From NCBI RefSeq assembly GCF_003254505.1, contig NZ_QFYP01000001.1:3332001-3396000 (forward strand): a stretch of 64,000 nucleotides of DNA, given 5' to 3'. Both the position numbers and the translations under genes were made by a program. Under the pieces are notes generated by a model, which was not told where the DNA came from, searched no databases, and saw only the letters and a program-made list of their open reading frames with translations. This document shows, one piece after another, positions 54,203 to 63,531 of this stretch (the stretch's first letter is position 1; every line of letters begins with the position of its first letter). Source of the DNA: Phenylobacterium hankyongense. GTDB lineage: Bacteria > Pseudomonadota > Alphaproteobacteria > Caulobacterales > Caulobacteraceae.

Positions 54203-54361
54203 CCATCGAGGTCGTGGCCGGGTTGATCCGCGACGCGGAGGGCCGGCTGCTGACCGTGCGCAAGGCCGGGCGCCGAGATCACCGACCTCCTGTGGATCGA
54301 CCCTGCCGCTCCGGCCGCAACGCGTGACGCGGCGATGTCCGATCCGTCCCCCTCACCCTAG
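54199..54361 (+). pseudogene. Nudix hydrolase remnant
   Basis: A GTG overlapping the hemB stop opens TIEVVAGLIRDAEGRLLTVRKAG, the first strand and turn of a Nudix domain. The frame then breaks. In the next frame GEITDLLWIDPAAPAATRD, typical of a Nudix C terminus, runs to a stop at 54361. The Nudix box and about 80-90 residues between are missing, so an internal out-of-frame deletion is inferred. A decayed gene is the simplest reading. Confidence 0.7.
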
Positions 54362-54867
54362 GTGGTGAAGTAGCTGCTCTCGCCGCTGTGGCCCGGCAGC
54401 TGGATCATGCCGGCGAACGTCAGGCCGATCTTCTCCAGCACGGCGATCGAGCCGGCGTTGGCGGGCGTGGTGATCGCCACCACCTTCTCGAGGCCAATGG
54501 CCAGGCGCGCATGGTCGAGGACCGCGGCGGCGGCCTCCACCGCATAGCCCTGGCCCCAGAAGCGTTCCAGGAAGGCGTAGCCGATGTCGGCGTCCTCAAG
54601 CCCCTCGCGCTTCACGAGGCCGCAGATGCCGATCGGCTCGCCGGTCTTCAGCGCGGTCAGCCACAGGCCGTAGCCGTACTTCTGGTAGCTGGCGCCCGGC
54701 CCCTCGCTCACATAGCGGCGGGCGTCGTCCAGGGTGCGAACGCCGCGGTCGCCGATGTTGTCGATGAAGCCGCGCTCGTTGAGCAGCTCCAGGATGAAGG
54801 GCGCGTCCTCCTCGGTGAGGTGGCGCAGGATGAGCCGCTCCGTGCGGAGCACCTCCACGCCGCTCAT
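54358..54867 (-). CDS. GNAT-family acetyltransferase (RimJ/RimL type)
   Basis: The 169-residue protein has the RimJ/RimL order: TERLILRHLTEEDAPFILELLNERGFI, WLTALKTGEPIGICGL, YAFLERFWGQGYAVEAAAAVLDHA (acetyl-CoA loop), and TTPANAGSIAVLEKIGLTFAG. It acetylates an amine, perhaps a protein N terminus or small molecule. Its stop overlaps the end of the Nudix remnant by 4 bp. Confidence 0.9.
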   Translation of the reverse strand: MSGVEVLRTERLILRHLTEEDAPFILELLNERGFIDNIGDRGVRTLDDARRYVSEGPGASYQKYGYGLWLTALKTGEPIGICGLVKREGLEDADIGYAFLERFWGQGYAVEAAAAVLDHARLAIGLEKVVAITTPANAGSIAVLEKIGLTFAGMIQLPGHSGESSYFTT

Positions 54868-54880
54868 TGAGGCGCTCCGC

Positions 54881-55741
54881 TCATTCGGGTTTCTCCAGCC
54901 GCGCGACCAGGCTGGAGGTGTCCCAGCGCTGGCCGCCCAGCGCCTGCACCTCGGCGTAGAAGCCGTCGACCATGCGGGTCATGTCCAGGGCCGCGCCGTT
55001 GCGTCCGGCCTCGTCCAGCACCAGGCCGAGGTCCTTGCGCATCCAGTCGACCGCAAAGCCGAAGTCGAACCTGTTCTCGGCCATGGTCTTCCAGCGGTTG
55101 TCCATCTGCCAGGACTGGGCGGCGCCCTTGGAGACCGCCTCGTAGACGGCCTGGGTGTCGAGGCCCGCGCGCTTGGCGAAGTGCATCGCCTCGGCCAGCC
55201 CCTGGACTACGCCGGCGATGCAGATCTGGTTGACCATCTTGGCGAGCTGGCCGGACCCCGACGCGCCCATCAGCCGCGAGGCCTTGGCGTAGGCGGCGAT
55301 CACCGGCTCGACGCGGGCGAAGGCTTCCGGTTGGCCGCCGCACATGATGGTCAGCTGGCCGGCTTCCGCGCCCGCCTGGCCGCCGGACACGGGAGCGTCG
55401 ACGAAGGCGCGGCCGCTCTGCGCGGCCAGGTCGGCCATCTCGCGGGCGACGACCGCCGAGGTGGTGGTGTGGTCGACCACGATACCACCGGGCGCCATCA
55501 CCGGCAGCGCCTGCGACACCACCTGCCGCACGTCGTCGTCCTTGCCGACGCAGAGCACGAAGACCTCGACGCCGGCCGCGGCTTCGGCCGCCGTCGCGCC
55601 GGCGCGGCCGCCGAAGGTCTCGGCCCAGCGGGCGGCCTTCTCCGGGCTGCGATTGAACACCGACACTTCATGCCCGGCCTTGGCCAGATGCCCGGCCATG
55701 GGAAAGCCCATGACGCCCAGGCCCGCAAACGCAACCTTCAT
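54881..55741 (-). CDS. Beta-hydroxyacid dehydrogenase (3-hydroxyisobutyrate dehydrogenase family)
   Basis: The 286-residue NAD(P) enzyme has VAFAGLGVMGFPMAGHL, the substrate loop DAPVSGGQAGAEAGQL, and the lysine in GSGQLAKMVNQICI. It belongs with mmsB, GarR and glyoxylate/succinic-semialdehyde reductases. It is a second member beside mmsB, 5 kb away, and the substrate is not clear; its NRSPEKA turn suggests NADPH preference, as in glyoxylate reductases. Its gene is 13 bp from the acetyltransferase gene. Confidence 0.88.
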   Translation of the reverse strand: MKVAFAGLGVMGFPMAGHLAKAGHEVSVFNRSPEKAARWAETFGGRAGATAAEAAAGVEVFVLCVGKDDDVRQVVSQALPVMAPGGIVVDHTTTSAVVAREMADLAAQSGRAFVDAPVSGGQAGAEAGQLTIMCGGQPEAFARVEPVIAAYAKASRLMGASGSGQLAKMVNQICIAGVVQGLAEAMHFAKRAGLDTQAVYEAVSKGAAQSWQMDNRWKTMAENRFDFGFAVDWMRKDLGLVLDEAGRNGAALDMTRMVDGFYAEVQALGGQRWDTSSLVARLEKPE

Positions 55742-55826
55742 GCCCTCGAAACTCCCTTGGACTGCAACGCCATCTTAACGCGCCTCGCGCACCTTGCGCC
55801 TGTATCAGGCTTAACCGGGGTGAACC

Positions 55827-56729
55827 ATGTCGATGGGCGACCAGCCGATCGTCATCAAGCGGATCAAGAAGGTCAGCGGCGGCGGACACCATGGCGGGGC
55901 CTGGAAAGTCGCCTACGCCGATTTCGTGACCGCGATGATGGCCTTCTTCCTGCTGATGTGGCTGATCAACACCACCTCGCCGGAGCAGAAGCGCGGCATC
56001 GCCGACTATTTCGCCCCCGCCAGCGTCTCGGAGACCACCTCCGGGTCGGGCGGCATCCTGTCCGGAACGGCGCTCGGCGACGACGGCGCGAAGGGCAACG
56101 GCACCCGCTCGGTGATCGAGGAGCTGTCGCCGGAATCCAAGAACCCCGACAACGGCAAGAGCACCGACGGCGGCAAGTCCAGTTCCTCCGATCCGGCGGC
56201 TGAAGCGATCAAGGAAGCGCAGCAGAAGCGCGAGGAAGCCGCCTTCGCCTCAGCGGCCCAGTCGCTGCGCCAGGCGCTGCAGGACATGCCGGAACTGGCG
56301 GAGCTGTCGAAGAACATCATCGTCGACGAGACGCCCGAGGGCCTGCGCATCCAGCTGGTCGACCAGGAAGGCCGCTCGATGTTCAACCAGGGCTCGGCCC
56401 AGCCCAACGACCGGGCCAAGGTGCTGCTGCGGGCGATCGCCAAGACCATCAACCAGCTGCCGAACCGCATCAGCGTCTCCGGCCACACCAGCGCCACCGT
56501 CGGCGGCGCCAAGTCCGAGAGCGACTGGCCGCTGTCCGCCGGCCGCGCCGACGCCTCGCGGCGGATCCTGCAGAGCGGCGGCGTGGACGCCGATCGCATC
56601 TACCAGGTCTCCGGAAAGGCCACCTCGGAGCCGCTGTACCCGGACGATCCCACCCTCCCCGGCAACCGCCGTATCGCCATCGTGTTGTTGCGCGAGGCGC
56701 CGGTTCTTCCCCCGGACCAGGGTCCCTAG
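55827..56729 (+). CDS. motB: Flagellar motor stator protein MotB
   Basis: The 300-residue protein has one membrane helix, WKVAYADFVTAMMAFFLLMWLI, with the proton-binding aspartate at about residue 32. A Ser/Lys/Asp-rich linker (about 75-140) follows, and then an OmpA-like peptidoglycan-binding domain with ISVSGHTSATVGG, LSAGRADASRRIL and NRRIAIVLL. It forms the stator with MotA. motA is not adjacent, an arrangement also seen in Caulobacter. Confidence 0.95.
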   Translation: MSMGDQPIVIKRIKKVSGGGHHGGAWKVAYADFVTAMMAFFLLMWLINTTSPEQKRGIADYFAPASVSETTSGSGGILSGTALGDDGAKGNGTRSVIEELSPESKNPDNGKSTDGGKSSSSDPAAEAIKEAQQKREEAAFASAAQSLRQALQDMPELAELSKNIIVDETPEGLRIQLVDQEGRSMFNQGSAQPNDRAKVLLRAIAKTINQLPNRISVSGHTSATVGGAKSESDWPLSAGRADASRRILQSGGVDADRIYQVSGKATSEPLYPDDPTLPGNRRIAIVLLREAPVLPPDQGP

Positions 56730-56755
56730 CGATCCGCCTTGCGCAAGGGCCCGGC

Positions 56756-57574
56756 ATGACGCCTAATCAGCGAAAGGCGAACTGGGATGAAGGCGACCGG
56801 AAGGCCGTGACGCAGCATTTTCCGACACGACAGCTCAGGTTCTTCCTGACGGCGCCGTCGCCCTGCCCCTACTTGCCTGAACGGTTCGAGCGCAAGGTGT
56901 TCGCCCACCTGCCGCTGTCCGACGGCGCCTCGGTCAACGACTCGCTCACCCAGGTGGGCTTCCGGCGCTCGCAGAACATCGCCTACCGCCCGGCGTGCGA
57001 GTCCTGCACCGCCTGCGTCTCTGCCCGCCTGCCGGCGGCGGACTACGTCTTCTCCCGCTCCGAACGCAAGGTGCTCGGTCGCAACGAGGACCTCGAGCGC
57101 CACCTGGTGGAAGCTGAGGCCACGATGGAGCAGTTCGACCTGCTCCGCCGCTACCTGACGGCGCGCCACGCCGACGGCGGCATGGCCGAGATGACCTGGC
57201 CGGACTACGTGGCGATGGTGGAGGACACCGCCGTCCGCACCCACCTGATCGAGTACCGGCGCCAGTCGAGGGACGGCGGTCCCGGCGACCTGATCGCCTG
57301 CGCCCTGGTGGACCTGATGAGCGACGGCCTGTCGCTGGTCTACAGCTTCTACGATCCGGCCATGAGCCGGCGGAGCCTGGGCTCCTACGTGATCCTCGAC
57401 CACGTCATCCAGGCCTGCCTGACCAATCTGCCCTACGTCTACCTGGGCTACTGGGTCCGCGGCTCGGAGAAGATGGACTACAAGGCGCGCTTCTCGCCCA
57501 TCGAGCTGCTGCGGCCGGAGGGCTGGACCCTGATCGCCGCCCGCGACCTCAAGGACCTCGGCGAGCGCCCCTGA
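56756..57574 (+). CDS. bpt: Aspartate/glutamate leucyltransferase
   Basis: The 272-residue transferase has RQLRFFLTAPSPCPYLP at the N terminus, ACESCTACVSARLP with the cysteine pair, and the C-terminal YVYLGYWVRGSEKMDYKARFSPIELL. It adds leucine to proteins with N-terminal Asp or Glu to mark them for ClpAP degradation. ATG 56756 has an AAGGG site; GTG 56807 (TQHFPTRQL) is where the family usually begins and is an equal candidate. Confidence 0.93.
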   Translation: MTPNQRKANWDEGDRKAVTQHFPTRQLRFFLTAPSPCPYLPERFERKVFAHLPLSDGASVNDSLTQVGFRRSQNIAYRPACESCTACVSARLPAADYVFSRSERKVLGRNEDLERHLVEAEATMEQFDLLRRYLTARHADGGMAEMTWPDYVAMVEDTAVRTHLIEYRRQSRDGGPGDLIACALVDLMSDGLSLVYSFYDPAMSRRSLGSYVILDHVIQACLTNLPYVYLGYWVRGSEKMDYKARFSPIELLRPEGWTLIAARDLKDLGERP

Positions 57575-57693
57575 GGCGCCCGGCATGCGCCCTGGACATG
57601 TGAATGGCGGGGACGGCCGCGCGTGCGCGGTGGCGCCCACCGCGCCGCAGTTGCTACACTCCCCCGCGTGAGTTTCCCCATCGGACCAGGCGC

Positions 57694-58356
57694 ATGGCGC
57701 AACAGCTTCGGCTGAGGCTTCGACGCCCCGCCTCCTATTCCAGGGACGAATTCGTCCAGGGCCCCTCCAACGCCCAGGCGACGGCGGCCGTGGACGCCTG
57801 GCCCAGCTGGCATGCCGGCTGCCTGGTGCTGGTGGGCGGCGAGGGCGTCGGCAAGACCCACCTGGCGCAGGCTTGGGCGGTCAACGCCAAGGCCGTGGTC
57901 CTGGGGCGCGAGGCGCCCGACGTGGCCGCCGCCGCAGGTCGCCCGGTCCTGTTGGAGGACGTCGATCAAGGCGTCCCCGACGAGGCGCTCTTCCACCTGA
58001 TCAACCTGGCCGGCCACAAGGGCGGCGGCCTGCTGCTGACCGCCCGCACCGCCCCGGCGCGCTGGCCCGCGACCCTGCCCGACCTGCGTTCGCGCCTGAA
58101 CGCCCTGCCGGTGGCGGAAGTCGAGGAACCCGACGACGTGGTCCTTGAGGGCGTGCTGAGAAAGTTCTTCCGCGAACGGAGCATTCGTCCGCCGAAAGAG
58201 GTTTATGCCTACCTGCTGAGGCGCATGGAGAGGTCGATCCCCGGCGCCCGAGAGATCGTGCGGCGTCTGGATGAAGCTGCGGATGGACCGATTTCACGCG
58301 TGCTCGCCCGCGAGGTGCTTGAGGGCGATAACCAAAATCTTGACCTTTTCGAGTGA
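57694..58356 (+). CDS. hdaA: DnaA-related regulator HdaA
   Basis: The 220-residue protein starts with a clamp-binding motif, QLRLRL (about 4-9), as in Hda. An AAA+ domain of the DnaA type follows: VLVGGEGVGKTHLAQAW (Walker A), PVLLEDVDQG (Walker B) and PDLRSRLNALP (sensor). It lacks the DnaA DNA-binding domain. HdaA acts with the sliding clamp to switch off DnaA-ATP after initiation. I start at ATG 57694, since upstream codons are non-conserved. ppk starts 66 bp later. Confidence 0.93.
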   Translation: MAQQLRLRLRRPASYSRDEFVQGPSNAQATAAVDAWPSWHAGCLVLVGGEGVGKTHLAQAWAVNAKAVVLGREAPDVAAAAGRPVLLEDVDQGVPDEALFHLINLAGHKGGGLLLTARTAPARWPATLPDLRSRLNALPVAEVEEPDDVVLEGVLRKFFRERSIRPPKEVYAYLLRRMERSIPGAREIVRRLDEAADGPISRVLAREVLEGDNQNLDLFE

Positions 58357-58422
58357 AGACTTGCACCCGAGTCGAGGCGGTTTAAGACGTCGAAACCGCC
58401 CGGCGCTCCGGAGCTTGACTTG

Positions 58423-60633
58423 ATGACCTACGTCGCGCCCATCGCCTCGCATCCCGCGAACGACGCAGCGCGCACGCGGGCGACCCTCGACGTCGAGCTG
58501 ACCGCCTCCCCGGCCCGGTTCTTCAACCGCGAGCTCTCCTGGCTGTCGTTCAACCGCCGGGTGCTCGCCGAGAGCAAGAACCCGCGCCATCCGCTGCTGG
58601 AACGGCTGCGGTTCCTGGCGATCTCGGCCAACAACCTCGACGAATTCTACATGGTGCGCGTCGCCGGCCTGAAGGCGCAGGTGCGCGAGGGCGTGCGCGT
58701 GCTCAGCCAGGACGGCCTTTCCGCCGCCGAACAGCTGGTGCGGGTCAACGCCGAGGCCGCCGACCTGATGGCCGACCAGCAGACCCGCTGGCTCGAGCTG
58801 TGCCAGGAATTGGCCGACGAAGGCCTGCACCTGGTGGGGTCGTCCGACGTCACCAACGCCGAGCTGGACGCGCTGGAGGAGCCGTTCATCTCCCAGCTGT
58901 TCCCGGTGCTGACGCCGCTGGCCATCGACCCGGCCCACCCGTTCCCGTTCATCCCGAACCTGGCGTTCTCGCTGGTGCTCAAGCTGAAGCGGATGTCCGA
59001 TAGCCGGCTGCTCTATGCGCTGGTGCCGATCCCCGCCCAGGTGGCGCGGTTCTGGGAGCTGCCGGCGCAGCGGACCGGCCGCAAGCGCTCGGAGCGCCGG
59101 TTCGTGTCCCTGGAAGGGCTCGTCAGCCTGTTCGTCGACCACCTGTTCCCCGGCTGCCAGGTCGAGGGCCAGGGCGTGTTCCGGCTGATCCGCGACAGCG
59201 ACGTGGAGATGGAGGAAGAGGCCGAGGACCTGGTGCGCGAGTTCGAGGCGCTCCTGAAGCAGCGGCGCATGGGCTCGGTGGTCCGCGTCGAGGTCGAGGC
59301 CGCCATGCCCGACGAACTGCGGGCCTTCATCTGCGAGAACCTGCACGCCCAGCCGGAAGACATCATCCTGATCGACGGCCTGCTGGGCCTGGACGAACTC
59401 ACCCAGCTGATCCCCGCCGACCGCCCCGAGCTGAAGTTCAAGCCGTTCGAGCCGCGCTTCCCCGAGCGGATCCGCGACCATGCCGGCGACTGCTTCGCGG
59501 CGATCCGCGAGAAGGACATCCTGGTCCACCATCCGTTCGAGAGCTTCGACGTGGTGGTGCAGTTCCTCCGCCAGGCCGCGCGCGACCCCAACGTGCTCGC
59601 GATCAAGCAGACGCTCTATCGGACCTCCAAGGACAGCCCGATCGTCGCCGCCCTGATCGAGGCGGCCGACAACGGCAAGAACGTCACCGCGGTGGTGGAG
59701 ATCAAGGCCCGCTTCGACGAGGAAGCCAACCTCAAGTGGGCCCGCGATCTGGAGCGCGCCGGGGTCCACGTCGTGTTCGGCTTCGTGGAGTACAAGACCC
59801 ACGCCAAGCTTTCGACGGTGGTGCGCAAGGAAGGCGACTCGCTGCGCAGCTACTGCCACTTCGGGACCGGCAACTACCACCCGATCACGGCGCGGATCTA
59901 CACCGACCTGTCGCTGTTCACGACCGATCCGGCGCTCGGCCGCGACTCGGCGCGCCTGTTCAATTTCGTCACCGGCTACGCCCAGCCCGAAGGCCTGGAG
60001 AAGCTCTCCTTCTCGCCGATCACCATGAAGCGCGACCTGCTGGGCCTGATCGCGCACGAGGCCGACAACGCCGCCGAGGGCAAGCCGGCCGCCATCTGGG
60101 CCAAGCTCAACTCCCTGGTCGATCCGGAGATCATCGACGCCCTCTACGCGGCCAGTGGCGCGGGCGTGGACATCCAGCTGGTGATCCGCGGCATCTGCTG
60201 CCTGCGCCCCGGCGTGCCCGGCCTGTCCGAGAACATCCACGTGAAGAGCATCATCGGCCGGTTCCTGGAGCACGGCCGCATTGTCGCCTTCGCCAACGGC
60301 TCGCCGATGCCGTCCTCCGAGGCGCGGGTGTTCATCTCCTCGGCCGACTGGATGCCGCGCAACCTCGACCGCCGCGTCGAGGCCCTGACGCCGATCGAGA
60401 ACCCGACCGTCCACCGGCAGGTGCTCTACCAGATCATGGTCGCCAACCTCCGCGACGAGGCCCAGAGCTGGACGTTGGACAGCGAGGGCCGCTATACCCG
60501 GGACCCCGCCTGGGACCACCCGGACGCCTTCTCCGCGCACGAGTATTTCATGACCAATCCCAGCCTCTCCGGACGGGGACACAAGGTGAAGGACATGCCG
60601 CGCGCGATCGACGATGTGGCCCCGCGCGGATAG
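58423..60633 (+). CDS. ppk: Polyphosphate kinase 1
   Basis: The 736-residue enzyme has the PPK1 parts: [18 protein letters not shown] near the N terminus, [22 protein letters not shown], and [16 protein letters not shown] with the autophosphorylated histidine. [24 protein letters not shown] follows. It polymerises ATP gamma-phosphate into polyphosphate at the membrane. A TTG and an ATG open the frame; I use ATG 58423. It overlaps ppx by 20 bp. Confidence 0.96.
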   Translation: MTYVAPIASHPANDAARTRATLDVELTASPARFFNRELSWLSFNRRVLAESKNPRHPLLERLRFLAISANNLDEFYMVRVAGLKAQVREGVRVLSQDGLSAAEQLVRVNAEAADLMADQQTRWLELCQELADEGLHLVGSSDVTNAELDALEEPFISQLFPVLTPLAIDPAHPFPFIPNLAFSLVLKLKRMSDSRLLYALVPIPAQVARFWELPAQRTGRKRSERRFVSLEGLVSLFVDHLFPGCQVEGQGVFRLIRDSDVEMEEEAEDLVREFEALLKQRRMGSVVRVEVEAAMPDELRAFICENLHAQPEDIILIDGLLGLDELTQLIPADRPELKFKPFEPRFPERIRDHAGDCFAAIREKDILVHHPFESFDVVVQFLRQAARDPNVLAIKQTLYRTSKDSPIVAALIEAADNGKNVTAVVEIKARFDEEANLKWARDLERAGVHVVFGFVEYKTHAKLSTVVRKEGDSLRSYCHFGTGNYHPITARIYTDLSLFTTDPALGRDSARLFNFVTGYAQPEGLEKLSFSPITMKRDLLGLIAHEADNAAEGKPAAIWAKLNSLVDPEIIDALYAASGAGVDIQLVIRGICCLRPGVPGLSENIHVKSIIGRFLEHGRIVAFANGSPMPSSEARVFISSADWMPRNLDRRVEALTPIENPTVHRQVLYQIMVANLRDEAQSWTLDSEGRYTRDPAWDHPDAFSAHEYFMTNPSLSGRGHKVKDMPRAIDDVAPRG

Positions 60634-62113
60634 CCGGCCGGAGGGCCGGCAGGCGGCCGTCATCGACGTCGGATCGAACTCGGTCCGCCTGGTGATCTAC
60701 CGCCTCGAAGGGCGGGCCATCTGGACCATCTTCAACGAGAAGGCGCTGGCCGGCCTCGGCCGCGACCTGCCCGCCTCCGGCCGCCTGTCCCCCGACGGCA
60801 TCGAGACCGCGATGACGGCGCTGCGCCGGTTCCGCACCCTGCTGGACGGCTGGCGGGCGGAGGATGTCACCGCCGCGGCCACCGCGGCCGTGCGCGACGC
60901 CGCCGACGGCTCCGCCTTCCTGCGCCGGGTTCGCGAGGAAACCGGGCTGGAGGTCCGCACCCTCACCGGCGAGGAGGAGGCCCGCTACGCCGCCCTCGGC
61001 GTCATCGCCGGCCAGCCGGACGCCCAAGGGGTGGTGGGCGACCTGGGCGGATCGAGCCTGGAGCTGGTGCGCCTGAACGGCGGCGTTGGCCCGACCGACG
61101 GCGCCACCCTCCCGCTGGGCCCCTTCGCGCTCGGCGCGCCCCGCAACCTGGACATCGACCGCACCCGCAAGGTGATCGAGGCCGAGCTCGCGCCGATGGC
61201 CAACCGCTTCGCCACCCGCCACTTCCACGCGGTCGGCGGCGCCTGGCGCAACCTGGCGCTCCTGCACATGGAGCTGGCGGACTACCCCCTGCGGGTCGCC
61301 CACCAGTACGAGATGAGCCGGTCGGACGCGATCGACGTGGCGCGCTTCGTCGAGCGCCAGTCGCGATCGTCGCTGGAACGCATCCAGGGCCTCTCCAAGA
61401 AGCGCTTCGACACCCTGCCCTATTCGGCCCTGGTGCTGGAGGCGGTGATCGAGCGGCTGGGGGCCGAACGGGTGGTGATCTCCGCCTACGGCGTGCGCGA
61501 GGGCCTGCTGCTGGAAGGCATGGACCCGGAGGTCCGCCGCCGCGACCCGCTGATCGCCGGCTGCGAGGCGCTGACCGCCGTCCGGGGCCTGTCGCAGGAG
61601 CTGGGCGGCGCCCTGGAGGCGTGGCTCGGGCCCGCGTTCGAGCGGTTGGCGCCGGTGTTCGGCGGCCGCGACCCCGTGCTGCTGGCGGCCGCCTGCCGGC
61701 TGGCCGACATCGGAGCCCGGCTGCACCCGGACCATCGCGCCGACATCGCCTTCGAGCAGGTGCTCCGCGCGCCGGTGGCCGGGATGAACCACCCCGAGCG
61801 GGCCTTCCTGGCCAGCGCCGCCTTCGCGCGGCATTCGTCGGCCACCTCCACGCCGGAAGCTTCGGCCATCGCCCGCGTGCTCTCCAGCGAACGCCGCCAG
61901 CGGGCCCGCGCCCTGGGCTCGGCCGTCCGGCTCGGCTGCGACCTTTCCGGCCGCAATCCGCACCTGCTGGAGAAGTCGGGACTGACCATCCGTGGCGACC
62001 GGCTGGTGCTCACCGCCGGCCGTGGCTGGGAGGACATGCTGCTGGGCGAGCAGACCGCCAAGCGCGCCCAGACCCTGGCCTCGGCGCTGAAGCTGAAACT
62101 GGAGCTCGGCTGA
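60614..62113 (+). CDS. ppx: Exopolyphosphatase / guanosine pentaphosphatase family
   Basis: The 499-residue protein has the ASKHA phosphatase blocks [42 protein letters not shown] and [12 protein letters not shown], plus a helical HD-like C-terminal part. It removes phosphate from polyphosphate ends and may split pppGpp. It starts at GTG 60614 inside ppk, so the pair is translationally coupled and sets polyphosphate level together. Confidence 0.94.
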   Translation: MWPRADSRPEGRQAAVIDVGSNSVRLVIYRLEGRAIWTIFNEKALAGLGRDLPASGRLSPDGIETAMTALRRFRTLLDGWRAEDVTAAATAAVRDAADGSAFLRRVREETGLEVRTLTGEEEARYAALGVIAGQPDAQGVVGDLGGSSLELVRLNGGVGPTDGATLPLGPFALGAPRNLDIDRTRKVIEAELAPMANRFATRHFHAVGGAWRNLALLHMELADYPLRVAHQYEMSRSDAIDVARFVERQSRSSLERIQGLSKKRFDTLPYSALVLEAVIERLGAERVVISAYGVREGLLLEGMDPEVRRRDPLIAGCEALTAVRGLSQELGGALEAWLGPAFERLAPVFGGRDPVLLAAACRLADIGARLHPDHRADIAFEQVLRAPVAGMNHPERAFLASAAFARHSSATSTPEASAIARVLSSERRQRARALGSAVRLGCDLSGRNPHLLEKSGLTIRGDRLVLTAGRGWEDMLLGEQTAKRAQTLASALKLKLELG

Positions 62114-62117
62114 GCGC

Positions 62118-63104
62118 ATGCAGATCCTGATGACCCAATCCGGCTACGACCGGATCCGCGACCGGCTGGCGCCGCTGGCCGCCGGCCACCAGATCGTCAC
62201 CGTGTCTGCCAACGACGTCTTCGAGATGGACGGTCGGCCGGTCGATCCGGAGGCGGTCAACCCGGAGGTCGTCTGGCTCAGCCTCGACAGCCGCGCCTCC
62301 GGCCTGTTCCGGACGCTTGCCGTGCGCCTGCTGAAGAGCCCGGCCACGCGCTGGACCCAGGTGTTCAGCGCCGGCCTCGACGATCCGTCCTTCCAGAAAT
62401 TCATGGCCAAGGGCGTACGGATCTCCAAGAGCAGCTCCCAGGCCGTGCCCATCGCCGAGTACGTGGTCGGCCACGCCGTCAGCCTGCTGGTCCCCATCGA
62501 GGCCCAGCGCGACGCCCAGGCGGCGCATGAATGGCGCCACACGCCGTGGCGCGAGGTCGGCCACACCCGCTGGCTGCTGGTCGGCTACGGCTCCATCGGC
62601 CGTGAGATCGCCCGACGCATCAAGCCGTTCGGCGTCGACCTGACCGTCGTCCGACGCTCGAAGACGGAGACCGAGCTCGCGGACCGGGTGGTGACCCAGG
62701 CGGAGCTACCTGCCGTGCTGCCGGAGGCGGATGTGGTGGTGCTGGCCTGCCCGCTCACCGACGAGACCCGCGGCATGGCCGACCCGGCCTTCTTCGCGGC
62801 CATGAAGCCGGGCGCCATGCTGATCAATATCGGCCGCGGCGCCCTGGTGGACGAGGACGCCCTGCGCGCCGGCCTCGACCGCGACCAGCCGGGACGGGCG
62901 GTGCTCGACGTCTTCGCCACCGAGCCGCTGCCGGCCGACAGCTGGTTCTGGGATCACCCCAAGGTGCGGGTCAGCGCCCATACCTCCAACGCCGGCGACG
63001 GCAACGTCGGCCGCGGGGACGCCCTGTTCCTGGAGAACCTGCGGCGCTACCTGGCCGGCGAGGCGCTGCTCAACGAAGCGCAGCCGCGCGAGGTCGGGCT
63101 GTGA
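62118..63104 (+). CDS. D-2-hydroxyacid dehydrogenase family protein
   Basis: The 328-residue protein has GHTRWLLVGYGSIGREIARRI (NAD site, about 147-167). The three active-site segments are NIGRGALVDEDAL (Arg), DVFATEPLP (Glu) and VSAHTSN (His). It should reduce a 2-oxoacid or oxidise a D-2-hydroxyacid; the substrate is unknown. It begins 4 bp after ppx. The NAD site has GxGxxG and no aspartate-specific change, so cofactor choice is open. Confidence 0.9.
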   Translation: MQILMTQSGYDRIRDRLAPLAAGHQIVTVSANDVFEMDGRPVDPEAVNPEVVWLSLDSRASGLFRTLAVRLLKSPATRWTQVFSAGLDDPSFQKFMAKGVRISKSSSQAVPIAEYVVGHAVSLLVPIEAQRDAQAAHEWRHTPWREVGHTRWLLVGYGSIGREIARRIKPFGVDLTVVRRSKTETELADRVVTQAELPAVLPEADVVVLACPLTDETRGMADPAFFAAMKPGAMLINIGRGALVDEDALRAGLDRDQPGRAVLDVFATEPLPADSWFWDHPKVRVSAHTSNAGDGNVGRGDALFLENLRRYLAGEALLNEAQPREVGL

Positions 63105-63120
63105 GCGAGCGCCCATAGCA

Positions 63121-63159
63121 AGAGGGCGGCGCCCCAGGAGACCCGGAACACCGCCCTCT
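63121..63159 (+). terminator. Stem-loop after the 2-hydroxyacid dehydrogenase gene
   Basis: A perfect 9-bp stem, AGAGGGCGG with CCGCCCTCT, encloses about 21 nt and begins 17 bp after the stop. There is no T tract, so it may be a 3'-end stabiliser or a Rho-linked pause. Confidence 0.4.
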
Positions 63160-63300
63160 GAACCAGATCCGTTGGGGGACCTGAGCGTTCAAGGTCGCGG
63201 GAGAGATCAGCTCCGCGGGTCGCCCCGCTCGGCCTCAGCTCGCCCCCGGTGTCCCTAAGATCGGAGAGACCCAGGTCGCCCCGCATCCCTCCAGTTTCAG

Positions 63301-63372
63301 GAACCTCCTGCCCGCTTGCCGCCCGGTCTCCCGGTCCGCCGCGCCGCAGTCCCTCTCGGCAAGTGGAGGTTC
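63301..63372. ncRNA. Candidate structured RNA element
   Basis: GAACCTCC (63301-63308) pairs with GGAGGTTC (63365-63372), and inside it TTGCCG (63316-63321) pairs with CGGCAA (63357-63362). The two helices are separated by a 7/2-nt internal loop and enclose a GC-rich apical part. It resembles a regulatory RNA hairpin, but I do not match it to a known family. Strand is not determined. Confidence 0.25.
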
Positions 63373-63531
63373 ACGCCGATCCCGGATGGGCGCAAGCCGA
63401 CCGCGCCGCACGGCTGTGGGCGAACAGCGGTACGGCCGGTGGACAGGCTGTGCACAGGCGGGGGACGAGGGCGAAAAGCCGCGCGCGATCAAGGCGCGCG
63501 ACTTATCCTCAGGGAAGCGTTGGAGACCGGC

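Larger units (their letters stand above)
63105..63531. other. 427-bp non-coding gap with several hairpins
   Basis: No gene is supported. The stretch contains at least four inverted repeats: 63121-63159 (9-bp stem AGAGGGCGG/CCGCCCTCT), 63178-63196 (GACCT/AGGTC), 63215-63228 (GCGGG/CCCGC) and 63301-63372. The first may end the ppk-ppx-dehydrogenase transcript. The rest could belong to an untranslated RNA or the 3' region of rnd. Confidence 0.5.

Noticed and set aside
58294..60663. 789-codon open frame opposite ppk
   Set aside because: It mirrors ppk and has the His/Gln/Arg-rich composition of an antisense shadow; ppk has complete catalytic motifs.
63400..63520. DnaA-box-like words (TTATCCTCA and TGTGGGCGA-like sites) suggesting an origin
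   Set aside because: They match imperfectly, do not form a regular cluster, and there is no AT-rich unwinding stretch or dnaA/hemE-type origin context.
63105..63531. 6S RNA, SRP RNA or RNase P RNA
   Set aside because: The conserved words of the SRP and RNase P RNAs are not present on either strand, and 6S usually lies between other genes in alphaproteobacteria; I keep only a generic structured-RNA suggestion.
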